Assembly (NCBI RefSeq): GCF_035818675.1
Contig: NZ_JAYKZZ010000018.1
Location: 62,001-126,000 of the forward strand
Reading direction: 5' to 3'
DNA from: Parapedobacter flavus
GTDB taxonomy: Bacteria; Bacteroidota; Bacteroidia; Sphingobacteriales; Sphingobacteriaceae
DNA length: 64,000 nucleotides
Positions 9,386 to 18,400 of the stretch are shown in pieces. The position numbers were made by a program, and so were the translations under genes. The notes under the pieces were generated by a model that was not told where the DNA came from, made no database searches, and saw only the letters and a program-made list of their open reading frames with translations. Numbering within the stretch: the first letter of the stretch is position 1; each line of letters starts with the position of its first letter.

Positions 9386-10705
9386 TCAAAGACCGGGATA
9401 CTGCGGTTTGGTTACACTTAACGGAATCTCTCCCCGCAGCATCTCCGTTGCCTTACCGGTAAGCCACAGGTAATAATCCGATGGCAGTCCTTCGTAAGTA
9501 ACAAAAGGACTCTCGCCAATGGGCGGGTTATCGGTGCATTTAAAAATGCAGGTTCCTTCGTCCATTTCATCGAACATAGCGACATACACCGTCTCCGCTC
9601 CTGAATCCATCACATTATATAGCTGCCGCCAGTAAAAATCGCCCTGCAACCTCGGGATCGACTCCTGTTGCACTTCCCCTCTTTTTAGATTGTGCCAGCT
9701 AAAACCCGGAAACACCACGGGCATATATTTCAGGTCGTAATCATCGCACCATGCTTTATCGGCTGTGTAACGTGCTGCAAAAGCATCCGCCTGGTTGAGG
9801 TTATTGATTCTCCCCACAAACCACGGGTGGATGATATCCGCTTGCTTAAGCAGTGTATGAAATCCGGCATCCGGAATGCAATCGTTGATTTGTTCCCGCC
9901 AGTAGGTGGGCACCCCCAATAACACAGTACACCCGCCATATTGCGGATCATTCTTCAGGAATTCGACGACCTCATTTACATCATCGATTGAATAATTACG
10001 ATTTTTAAACCCTACTCCCCATATCGCCACAATGGGCTTTCTGTTGTAAGTGAGGTAATTTTCATTGTTCTCATCCAACAGGTTGTAGGTATCGACCATC
10101 GCTTTCCAATCGTCAATCAGGTAATCCAAATCCGCTCCTGCGACTCCGGATAAATCGTACATTACGCCGATGAAACGGTCGTTTGCTGTAGCCGCCTGAT
10201 AACAATGCGCAAATACTTCGCTTTGGTTTTCATACCTGTTCGCATTTTTCATCGCGGAGAGAAACTTTTGAACAAACACGCCGTCAATGCCATAGTCTTT
10301 CATCCACTCAAAGTGCCTCGAAACCGTCGTCGCATTGGCCGAGCTAAAGACATGCGCTACCGAACCATCTGCGTGCGCAAACGGTGTGGGGTATTTTTCA
10401 CCGGCAGTCATTTCACTCATGTCGGGCCAATAGTCTATCGAACAGCTGCCCGGTTCGAATTCACCATCGATCAGGTAATGTTTCCACCCCAGGTTTTGGC
10501 CATCCCCCACCGCGTTATACCAACCTTGGTAACCTGCGATTATTTTTCCTAAAATAGTGGTTTGCAGCTCCTCGGTGATGCTTTCTTCACTTTCCTCCGG
10601 CTCAGGTTTTTCCTCTTTTTCCCTTTTAAAATCCGTTTCTGAACATCCCAGGGTTAAATAGAAAAATAGGATCAGCAGGTAATTTATATTCAACGTTTTA
10701 AACAT
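9386..10705 (-). CDS. GH99 endo-alpha-mannosidase/mannanase lipoprotein
   Basis: A 439-residue lipoprotein (lipobox TLGC, Cys21) followed by an acidic linker (about 25-47) and a GH99-type barrel. Recognition rests on IAGYQGWYNAVGDG near residue 56, the HFEWMKDYGIDGVF segment near 131, and MFDEMDEGT at 377-385, where Glu380 and Glu383 are three residues apart as in the catalytic pair of bacterial GH99 enzymes. GH99 cuts inside alpha-mannans or N-glycans next to alpha-1,2-linked mannose. A surface-anchored endo-enzyme fits the usual first cut before import by SusCD. It lies between the DUF1735 lipoprotein and the sulfatases in one operon. GH71 is a related alternative, but the FDExDE motif argues for GH99. 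Confidence 0.85.
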   Translation of the reverse strand: MFKTLNINYLLILFFYLTLGCSETDFKREKEEKPEPEESEESITEELQTTILGKIIAGYQGWYNAVGDGQNLGWKHYLIDGEFEPGSCSIDYWPDMSEMTAGEKYPTPFAHADGSVAHVFSSANATTVSRHFEWMKDYGIDGVFVQKFLSAMKNANRYENQSEVFAHCYQAATANDRFIGVMYDLSGVAGADLDYLIDDWKAMVDTYNLLDENNENYLTYNRKPIVAIWGVGFKNRNYSIDDVNEVVEFLKNDPQYGGCTVLLGVPTYWREQINDCIPDAGFHTLLKQADIIHPWFVGRINNLNQADAFAARYTADKAWCDDYDLKYMPVVFPGFSWHNLKRGEVQQESIPRLQGDFYWRQLYNVMDSGAETVYVAMFDEMDEGTCIFKCTDNPPIGESPFVTYEGLPSDYYLWLTGKATEMLRGEIPLSVTKPQYPGL

Positions 10706-10747
10706 AGCGTATGATTTTTATGAATTGATGTAACATATTCCAGTGTG

Positions 10748-11767
10748 CTATTCGTCAGCGACAACAACATTAAAGCTTTCAAAAACGACATCCGTATCGA
10801 CGAAAACCAATGAATCTTGTACCTGATAAGTAGCCCCTCCATCCTCATAGATGTAATCCAAGTAGATGGTACGGTGCTTATGACCATTGTAACCTTCGGA
10901 TTCCGGGTCATCCTTAGCGAAATAAACGCCGCTTCCACTGGCCACAACAGCGGCATCATCCATTTGGGATACCGAAACCGTATTTTGATCGTGATCAAAT
11001 TCCAATAACATATGGTATATACCGCCTGAATTTGTTCCGCCTACAACGTTCATCACATTTTCGGTTAATGACCGGGTGGTCAACTTGGTCATGTTATTAT
11101 CTGTGAGGAACCGCTCGGAATAGGTGAGCACATCGCCGGTGCTTTGGTTGGTTCTTTTTCCACGAAGCAGGTACATCCCATGAGTAGCATTGATATATTT
11201 AACGCCAAAAAGGGTATAGTTTTTCGGAGGGGTAACCCAATCTTCGGCAACCCGGGGGTCGGGGTTTTCCACATAAACCAAGGGGTCGCCGCTTAACACG
11301 GTGTCGCCGTCGACACCTGTAATACGGACCGGTATCACATAATGCGTGGTAACGGCTAAGGGGTCTTCAAAGAATGCGTCGTTAAGATTAACCCGCATTT
11401 TTCCTGAGAACTTCCCTTTAGGAATGATGATTGAACTAACGTCTGCCTCGTAATACGCAGCGGGCAATAGCTTCAAGGCGTTGCCGGAACCATCCGTAAT
11501 GTTCTCAGCCAACCCGGGGGCGTATTCAACGGTAACCAGCCTATCCCTGTAATTTTCGTAGGTTCCACCCATGGTTACCCCCATGCTAAACGCATGCTCA
11601 AGGTCGATGGCATTGTCTCCGATTGATTCGTCGCCCAGAATCAATGTGCGTACAGGGGTCTGATAGGGGAAGTAAATGCTTTGATAATCGTAATCGTCGA
11701 ATTCGATATCACGATTGGTACAACCAAATACAACACCCGCGATCAATATTATTACTATTCTTTTCAT
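10748..11767 (-). CDS. DUF1735-type surface glycan-binding lipoprotein (SusE-like position)
   Basis: A 339-residue lipoprotein with a clear signal and Cys16 (VVFGC). The N-terminal part (about 25-165) matches the DUF1735 beta-sandwich seen in proteins that sit just after SusD; the phrase YYEADVSSIIIPKGKFSG and the VIPVRITG strand are typical. The C-terminal half (about 180-339) looks like a second sandwich with a jelly-roll character. Such proteins are usually outer-membrane glycan-binding partners of SusCD. It follows susD2 by 37 bp and precedes the GH99 gene by 42 bp. No catalytic residues are evident. Confidence 0.8.
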   Translation of the reverse strand: MKRIVIILIAGVVFGCTNRDIEFDDYDYQSIYFPYQTPVRTLILGDESIGDNAIDLEHAFSMGVTMGGTYENYRDRLVTVEYAPGLAENITDGSGNALKLLPAAYYEADVSSIIIPKGKFSGKMRVNLNDAFFEDPLAVTTHYVIPVRITGVDGDTVLSGDPLVYVENPDPRVAEDWVTPPKNYTLFGVKYINATHGMYLLRGKRTNQSTGDVLTYSERFLTDNNMTKLTTRSLTENVMNVVGGTNSGGIYHMLLEFDHDQNTVSVSQMDDAAVVASGSGVYFAKDDPESEGYNGHKHRTIYLDYIYEDGGATYQVQDSLVFVDTDVVFESFNVVVADE

Positions 11768-11804
11768 GCTTATTTTTGTTTATTCATTGCTCCGTAAACT
11801 TGAA

Positions 11805-13532
11805 TTACCACCCTTCATTCTGAACCATATCATATTTCAACGTTTCTGCAAAAGGAATGGGGCCGTATAGCTGATAATTATGATAATTACGGTCTTCAAC
11901 TTCAACGTATGAATACGTTGTACCATCGGGTGATACGTGCACGCCGCTTACCGGTTGTTTAATATCATCGACCATCATCCACCGTCTCAAATCCCAAAAG
12001 CGTTGATTTTCAAAACACATCTCTAGGCGACGTTCGTTTTTAATTAGCGCTTCCATCTCGTTCTGGTTTAGCCCATCCACATAAGCAGTGGTGGTAATTC
12101 CTGCCCTATCCCGTATCGCATTAATCACTTGGTTCGCTGAATAGCCATGCAATTGCTCATGGGGCCCCGCAATCTGGTTTGCGGCTTCTGCAAACATCAG
12201 CAAAACATCGGTATACCGTGCGTAGGTATAATACCGGGTACCCTGGGAATTTACTGCGGGGTTGAGATTTACCTCAGATACATTCATGAATTTCCGCAGG
12301 TAATACCCAGTTAGCGTTGCGTTCCTATCGGACCCTCCTCCGGCGTCTTGGCTACCTTCCCTGATATTCATGGTAATGGTCGCACCCGAGCGACTTATTG
12401 TCGCGCCATTATACAGAATGTACAAGGAAAGGCGGGGATCACGGCCACTATAAGGATTCGTGGAATTGCGCTTTACTGCGGTCACGGGTGTCCCATCGAG
12501 CATGGGGAAGGCATCCACCAAATCCTGTGTAGGGTTTGTACGCCCTGAGCCATACAACGAAGGTGGGTAATTGTTTGCCTCCCAATTATTTCCATTCGTA
12601 CGGGCCGAATACCAAAAGACCTCCGGATGCGCGTTGCTTGTCGCCACATTTTGGTTGTTATAAAACCGGATGTGGCTGTGGTTATCAAAGTTAACCTGCG
12701 AGAGCCCCCCATTCAGGTCCATAATGGCTGCGGCTTCTTCGGCCACGTGTTCGTAGGTGTAGGTACCATCGGTATAGGCGGGGCTTGCCGCGTAGAGTAA
12801 CGTTTTCGTTTTGATTAAGCGAACCGCCAGGCCGTTTATTCTGTTGGTATATTGTTCGCCCATAGCCTCATCATAGCTGTATTCGCCGCTATTCGCGTAA
12901 CGCGCCGGCAAATTAGCAATAGCACGGTCGCAGTCAGAAATGATAAAATCCACTAATTCATTGAAGCTAGCACGGGGGATCTGGTAGTCGTCCGGATTAC
13001 TAGCATCCAACACGTGGTCCACAATAGGCACCCCCAATAGCTGGCCGTTCGTTCCCCGGCCAGCGTGTGCCTGTAAGAGGTCAAAATAATACCATGCACG
13101 AAGCCCGTACGCCTCACCTGTTAATCGCTTCGCGTACAGCGAATCGATTTTCCTGTCTTTCCACCACCATTCCACTTCATCCATATTCTCCAAAAAAGTG
13201 TTGAGGTATAAAATACTCTGGTAAGATGTATTCCAGCTTCCGAAGGGGTTGGTGTTGGCCGTCCAGCCGCCGGCTACCACCTGTTTCACAGTGTGGGCCG
13301 GATCATTGGTTACCGCATCGTCGCTACCATAAGCCAGCGGAAAATTGTTGTGGGCTACCGTGAGGTTATTGTATGCGGCAAGCAGTATACCCTCCGCATG
13401 GGTTACGGTTTCCTGAAGGTCTTCCATGGTATGGATATTCGATGCTTCCGGTTCCAGTATTTCACAACTCTCTAACAATCCAAACAGTACGATCAGTACC
13501 GTAAAACCTATGTTTTTGTATATCGTATTCAT
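11805..13532 (-). CDS. SusD/RagB outer-membrane glycan-binding lipoprotein (second pair)
   Basis: A 575-residue SusD homologue that caps the SusC channel of the same pair and binds the oligosaccharide. The signal ends at LLESC (Cys23). The SusD N-terminal TPR region includes YDLLQAHAG-like helices (AWYYFDLLQAHAG near residue 165). The C-terminal RagB part contains NERRLEMCFENQRFWDLRRW near residue 505, a hallmark of the family. It ends in a conserved-type GW. It directly follows susC2 with 31 bp between. It differs clearly from the first SusD, so the two pairs are not a recent duplication. Confidence 0.95.
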   Translation of the reverse strand: MNTIYKNIGFTVLIVLFGLLESCEILEPEASNIHTMEDLQETVTHAEGILLAAYNNLTVAHNNFPLAYGSDDAVTNDPAHTVKQVVAGGWTANTNPFGSWNTSYQSILYLNTFLENMDEVEWWWKDRKIDSLYAKRLTGEAYGLRAWYYFDLLQAHAGRGTNGQLLGVPIVDHVLDASNPDDYQIPRASFNELVDFIISDCDRAIANLPARYANSGEYSYDEAMGEQYTNRINGLAVRLIKTKTLLYAASPAYTDGTYTYEHVAEEAAAIMDLNGGLSQVNFDNHSHIRFYNNQNVATSNAHPEVFWYSARTNGNNWEANNYPPSLYGSGRTNPTQDLVDAFPMLDGTPVTAVKRNSTNPYSGRDPRLSLYILYNGATISRSGATITMNIREGSQDAGGGSDRNATLTGYYLRKFMNVSEVNLNPAVNSQGTRYYTYARYTDVLLMFAEAANQIAGPHEQLHGYSANQVINAIRDRAGITTTAYVDGLNQNEMEALIKNERRLEMCFENQRFWDLRRWMMVDDIKQPVSGVHVSPDGTTYSYVEVEDRNYHNYQLYGPIPFAETLKYDMVQNEGW

Positions 13533-13563
13533 TTGTATATGATTTTTACAAATTATAAATCAT

Positions 13564-16440
13564 TTAAAAGGACGTGATGAAACCAAAAACAACGCTTCTT
13601 GTCCTTGGCGGACCACCGGGATTAACCTCGGTATACCTTATGTTTTCCCCAAAAACAAGCAAGTTACTAGCCCTTGCATAAACCTTGGGTTGGTTCAGGA
13701 ATTTTAACAGCTTCTTGTCTTTAAAGTGGTAAGTGAGCTGCATGGTAGGCAATATAAATGTATCGTTCTTGTATACCCAGAAACTCGAATTCCTATCGTT
13801 ATGCCCGCCACTATTTGATGAAAGCCGGGGATGCAGGGCATTCACATCTTTGTTATCCGGCCCGTACGCCTGCATGGCGTATTCAGAAAATTTAACATCG
13901 CCAAACACGCGAAAGTAACTTCCCGAACGATAGTTGGATTGTCCCAATTTACCCACGCCTAACACGTATAATCCGATGTTTTTATAGCGGAGATCCAAGT
14001 GAACACTGTATTGTGTACGCAAGCCGTGACCAATCATACGCTGATCCCTTTGATCGATTATACCGTCGTTGTTTTGATCGAGGTATTTAATATCACCCGG
14101 TTGTACGGCTCCGAATGACGGCACAGCAAGGCCACCCACCAGGTCGCCGTTCAAGTCAAAATCTGCTTCTCCGTAGAGCCCGTCGGCCACAAGACCCCAC
14201 ATGGCATCTGTCGGCCGGCTTGCTCTTTGCAGGGCACGATCGGCACCTGCATAGCGGGGCTCTGATCGGCGCGTAATTTTCGGAGCGATATGCAACAGGT
14301 TACCGCCCAGAACCGCGGTAAGATCACGGGTGATACCAACGGTATAATTAAGCCCCAGTTCGATTCCCTGTATCCGGTCGCTATCGTAATTACTATAAAC
14401 CAAATTCTGGTACCCCAGCAGGCTCGGATATCTATTCGCCATCAAGGTCATATTACCCTGGGAGGAACTGCGAAAAACACTCATCTCCATGTTAAATGCC
14501 TTATTGAACATGGTAGCGTCAAGCCCGAAAACGATATCTTCGCGCTTTTGCATGTGAATATCATTCTCGACGGTGGTATAACCCGTCTGCGGATTAATAT
14601 GCGTACCGTTATAGTAACGGAACCCCGGACCCCTGCCGAACGTGTTACGATAAAGGAAGTAATCGTCCACGCCATCTATACTCCAATTGTCATTCTTGGA
14701 AACACCATAGGAAGCCCTCAATTTAAGGTAGTCTAGAAAGGAGAGATGGCTCATAAAATCTTCCCCAGACATAATCCATCCCAGGCCCACTGAAGGAGCC
14801 AGTTCTACCCGTTGATTTTCTGGTAGTTTTCTGCTGCCAATACCGATCGCTGAGCCTTCTATGACATAACGGTTGGCGTACATATACGTTGCCGATAAGC
14901 CTGTGTGGAACAATGTATTTCGTTGCAGTTCCCCTACATTGGTGATCTGATCTCCGTAAATCAGGGCAACCGCCGAAATATCATGTTTTCCAAAAACCCG
15001 GTTATAAGCCAGGTTGCCATAATAGGAAACCTGGCGATGGGAACTGGAGTTACCGGGGTTCGTATTATACCTATTCGACGGCCTATCAACACCATGTATG
15101 TTTACATCTTCCACCAGCCCGGTTAGCTCACTGAAAATGGGCTCATATATTGCATAATCATAATTTTGCTGCGTAAACAACGAGTTGTAAAAGTTCATTC
15201 CCGCGTACCCTTCGGCAGCAAGCCCTTGGGTGAGAAAGCTTAAATCAAGCTCGAGCTTCCCTCCAAACTGTATGTTACGCTGTTGGTATCTGGTTTTTCC
15301 GTTTTGCGTCAGGTTACCATAGATCTGATTATTGACGTAAGAAGAATTCCCTCCCAACACTTTTCCATCGATTAATCGGGCTTCAGTCATGACCATCTCG
15401 CGGATTTCCTCATCGGCAATGATTGATGGATCCCACAATACCGGGTACGCATTGGGAAGAATCGTTGCAAACTCATTCCAGTAGTTGCCCACCCGTGGTC
15501 TCTCGTTGAAATCGAAATGGGCTATTGCGTCAATACCCATTTTCAGGTAACGGTTGATGTTAAAATCGAGGTTGGACCTGAAATTAAATTTGTTGGTCTT
15601 ATCAGGGGTCGTAGCCATGCTCAACCAACCATCACTTTGCATCCAGGCGGCATTTACATAGTATTGCGCGTTCTCATTGCCACCTGTCAAATCGGCAAAA
15701 ACATGCATATCGCTCGTAAAGTTCCGCAGGTACTGATGGGTATAAAAGTCATTATCAGGATATGCGGCACGGTTTAAACTAGTATGGGTAGAATCGATAA
15801 GCCGTGAACTATACCTCAGGGAAGACGCGCTCACCCCATCGTTCAACTGTCCTTCATTGAACTTCTCCATGTAGTTGGCAGCGTTGAGGTAATTTGGCAG
15901 GGCCCGAGGTTCGGAAACCGAGTACTCTGCGGTTACACGAATCTTTTGCTCCCCGGCCTTACCCCTTTTTGTATTGATCAGGATAATCCCTTGGTCTCCC
16001 TGTGCGCCATAGCGTGCCTTAGAAGCCGCATCCTTCAGTACCACGATGGATGCGATCTCCCGGATATCCATATGCTGGTAATAGTATTCATTTTGGCGAA
16101 TGCCGTCTACCACCACTACGCCCGGCCCGGTGCCCCACAGGTTAAAAGCGTCGAATACGCCGGAAACTTTCCCTATAATCGCATTCGCCAAGCCCGGCCT
16201 CGAATCGCTCGCCAAACTCGCCTCGGCATCAATATAGGCTACAGACCCGGTGGTTTTTTCTTTGGACGTCTCGCCAAGAACCAGATTTATCTGCTGCCCG
16301 GATGTCCACAAACTATCGGCCAAAGGCTGATTAGTTACTTTTTCTTCGGCGTTTTGCTGTGGAAAAAGTGGCAGCGATGATAACAGGCATATTACCATCA
16401 TCCAGGTTGTCTTTATCGTCATATTATTATTTCTATTCAT
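13564..16440 (-). CDS. SusC/RagA TonB-dependent importer, short form lacking the N-terminal regulatory-like domain
   Basis: A 958-residue outer-membrane importer. A signal peptide (MVICLLSSLPLFPQ) is followed by only about 55 residues before the plug (AIIGKVSGVFDAFNLWG near 88, VVVVDGIRQNEYY, SIVVLKDAASKARYG, ILINTKRG). Most SusC proteins have a CarboxypepD_reg-like sandwich and then a TonB box of the EVVVVGYG kind before the plug. Neither is visible here, although the 31 bp upstream gap leaves no room for a lost exon-like piece. The barrel runs to the C-terminal VFGFITSF. It pairs with the SusD gene downstream. How it engages TonB is unclear. Confidence 0.93.
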   Translation of the reverse strand: MNRNNNMTIKTTWMMVICLLSSLPLFPQQNAEEKVTNQPLADSLWTSGQQINLVLGETSKEKTTGSVAYIDAEASLASDSRPGLANAIIGKVSGVFDAFNLWGTGPGVVVVDGIRQNEYYYQHMDIREIASIVVLKDAASKARYGAQGDQGIILINTKRGKAGEQKIRVTAEYSVSEPRALPNYLNAANYMEKFNEGQLNDGVSASSLRYSSRLIDSTHTSLNRAAYPDNDFYTHQYLRNFTSDMHVFADLTGGNENAQYYVNAAWMQSDGWLSMATTPDKTNKFNFRSNLDFNINRYLKMGIDAIAHFDFNERPRVGNYWNEFATILPNAYPVLWDPSIIADEEIREMVMTEARLIDGKVLGGNSSYVNNQIYGNLTQNGKTRYQQRNIQFGGKLELDLSFLTQGLAAEGYAGMNFYNSLFTQQNYDYAIYEPIFSELTGLVEDVNIHGVDRPSNRYNTNPGNSSSHRQVSYYGNLAYNRVFGKHDISAVALIYGDQITNVGELQRNTLFHTGLSATYMYANRYVIEGSAIGIGSRKLPENQRVELAPSVGLGWIMSGEDFMSHLSFLDYLKLRASYGVSKNDNWSIDGVDDYFLYRNTFGRGPGFRYYNGTHINPQTGYTTVENDIHMQKREDIVFGLDATMFNKAFNMEMSVFRSSSQGNMTLMANRYPSLLGYQNLVYSNYDSDRIQGIELGLNYTVGITRDLTAVLGGNLLHIAPKITRRSEPRYAGADRALQRASRPTDAMWGLVADGLYGEADFDLNGDLVGGLAVPSFGAVQPGDIKYLDQNNDGIIDQRDQRMIGHGLRTQYSVHLDLRYKNIGLYVLGVGKLGQSNYRSGSYFRVFGDVKFSEYAMQAYGPDNKDVNALHPRLSSNSGGHNDRNSSFWVYKNDTFILPTMQLTYHFKDKKLLKFLNQPKVYARASNLLVFGENIRYTEVNPGGPPRTRSVVFGFITSF

Positions 16441-16471
16441 ATCGTCATCTTCTAAAGTGCAGCCGCAACGA

Positions 16472-18346
16472 TTACCATCCAGGGTTTTGTTCCCAATCTG
16501 TGGTGAAGTTTATGAGATCGTTCCGAAAAGGCATCCAATAGTGTGGCTCTTTAAACGTATAGGTGCCATTGGCTTCTGCACTCACGCGCTGAACGGTTTC
16601 GTTATTAACCGGATTATTCACATTGTTGTTCCCATTGACCAAGTCAAAGGCGAGAACCTGCAGTGGGGTACCATCTTTTAGATGTGCCCGCTTCCACCGG
16701 CGTATATCAAACCAGTAACTTCCTTCGAAAGCGAGCTCTACGGCCCGCTCGTTGCGATACAATAACCGAAACGACAGATCGGAGGGAAGCTCGCAGCTTT
16801 GTGGAATAATGGTGTCGTAAGCGGGTAACGTATCGGCTACATCCGGCTGCCCCGCCCGGGACCTTACGATATTGACGGCTTGTTCCGCGGTCAAGCTGCA
16901 CCCCTCTGGAACGGCGGTATAACTTCCGGTACTTTCAAAAGCCGCCTCCGCATAGGTCAGATAGATATCCGCCAAGCGCAACAGCGGAGTCGCGTAGGCG
17001 GTATTCCCCACGTTGTTTCTGTGCGCACCGTTCGGAAGATACTTTCTGATGACATAGCAGTTGATTTGCTTGTCTCTAACCTGACTGCTCAGGTTCATCC
17101 GGACATTCCCGATCTGGGCACCATGGACATAAAAGTTCAAATCAAACCGCGGATCACGGTTCTCCCATCGCTTTCCGGTGACCCTGTCATATTCGGATTT
17201 GTAACGGGTCCCGTCGCTCATTTCGAACTTATCAACGTACTGCTGCGTTGCCTGCGCACCGTCTTGATTCGTCAAAATCTTTTCACCATAGACGCGGCCG
17301 GCTGTCTGCCGGATGGATATCGCGCCATAGGCATTTGTGGGCTTTTTAAACAATACTTCGCCCGTACCGGGCTGCACATTGCCACTAAACGTACAATACA
17401 TTTGCCGCATGTCTTCCCATTTTGTGAGCCCATCATCATTGACAACCGGCATACCTTGGGGCTGTTGGCCGATGACACGCTTAGCCGCATCAATCGCCTG
17501 CTGACTGGCCAAGGCACACCGCTGGAGCAATTCACGGTCATAATCCAGGATGCCTGTGGCCTGTTCATTGAACAGGGGGCTTGCCGAATACTGCAAGGCC
17601 TTGGCTTTGTACCCCAATGCTCCTATGCTTGTTGGCCTTCCATAGTTAATGGTGGGTGTTGGCCATACAGCCGGCAATAAGTCAGCCGCCGCCTCCATAT
17701 CTTCGACGATACGCTCGAACACCGCTTGGCAATCGTTGTACGTTCTACCATCCTTCTCATAACTCCAATGGCGCTTCATAAAGTCCGTTTGCTCATCGAG
17801 CGGTATCACTTGGTCGGTATAGGGGATCGTTCCGAAAGACCGAACAAATTCATAATGATAAAAAGCCCGAAAAAACAAGGCTTGCCCTTTCAACCAATTG
17901 TGTTGTTGTTCGGTCGCCTGTGTCAGTACGCCTTCCTCCAGCTTCTCAAGGGCAAGGTTTGCGATACGCAGTGCCTCCCAAAAGTGTGTATAAAGACCAA
18001 AATTTGAACGCTCTGCAGGACTGCCATCTTGGACGGGAACATAAATAGAGAACCTCGCCATTAAGCCCCCTCTTGTATGGGAATAATTCCCTTGGTTGGC
18101 AAAGATGACGGATTGCCCGTTAATACTCACGCACTCCCCGCCCAAGGATTGCGTGGTACGTGCGCCATGCCGGTTATAGTCGATCACATATAGCATCAAC
18201 CGATCAAGGAAACCCTGAAAGCTTTCGTAAGTGCCAAAAACGTCTTTCTCTTCTATTGCAGCTTCGGGAGGAATATTCAAGTAATTCTCACAACCGCCCA
18301 TGATAATTATCGAAACTAGCGTTGAAATTATTATTCTGATTTTCAT
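16472..18346 (-). CDS. SusD/RagB outer-membrane glycan-binding lipoprotein (first pair)
   Basis: A 624-residue SusD homologue, partner of the first SusC. I chose ATG 18346 because it places a normal lipoprotein signal (MKIRIIISTLVSIIIMGGC) with Cys19 at the start; longer reading frames add a meaningless N-terminus. SusD features are NYLNIPPEA after the lipid anchor, ALFFRAFYHYEFVRSFG near residue 155, and the C-terminal NERAVELAFEGSYWFDIRRW. It lies 54 bp after susC1 and 31 bp before susC2. Long insertions in the C-terminal region are common in this family. Confidence 0.95.
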   Translation of the reverse strand: MKIRIIISTLVSIIIMGGCENYLNIPPEAAIEEKDVFGTYESFQGFLDRLMLYVIDYNRHGARTTQSLGGECVSINGQSVIFANQGNYSHTRGGLMARFSIYVPVQDGSPAERSNFGLYTHFWEALRIANLALEKLEEGVLTQATEQQHNWLKGQALFFRAFYHYEFVRSFGTIPYTDQVIPLDEQTDFMKRHWSYEKDGRTYNDCQAVFERIVEDMEAAADLLPAVWPTPTINYGRPTSIGALGYKAKALQYSASPLFNEQATGILDYDRELLQRCALASQQAIDAAKRVIGQQPQGMPVVNDDGLTKWEDMRQMYCTFSGNVQPGTGEVLFKKPTNAYGAISIRQTAGRVYGEKILTNQDGAQATQQYVDKFEMSDGTRYKSEYDRVTGKRWENRDPRFDLNFYVHGAQIGNVRMNLSSQVRDKQINCYVIRKYLPNGAHRNNVGNTAYATPLLRLADIYLTYAEAAFESTGSYTAVPEGCSLTAEQAVNIVRSRAGQPDVADTLPAYDTIIPQSCELPSDLSFRLLYRNERAVELAFEGSYWFDIRRWKRAHLKDGTPLQVLAFDLVNGNNNVNNPVNNETVQRVSAEANGTYTFKEPHYWMPFRNDLINFTTDWEQNPGW

Positions 18347-18400
18347 CTGATTGTTTTTTAGTTGGCAAATGGAGCCTTTGACCATGCTGTTTGTACGTTA

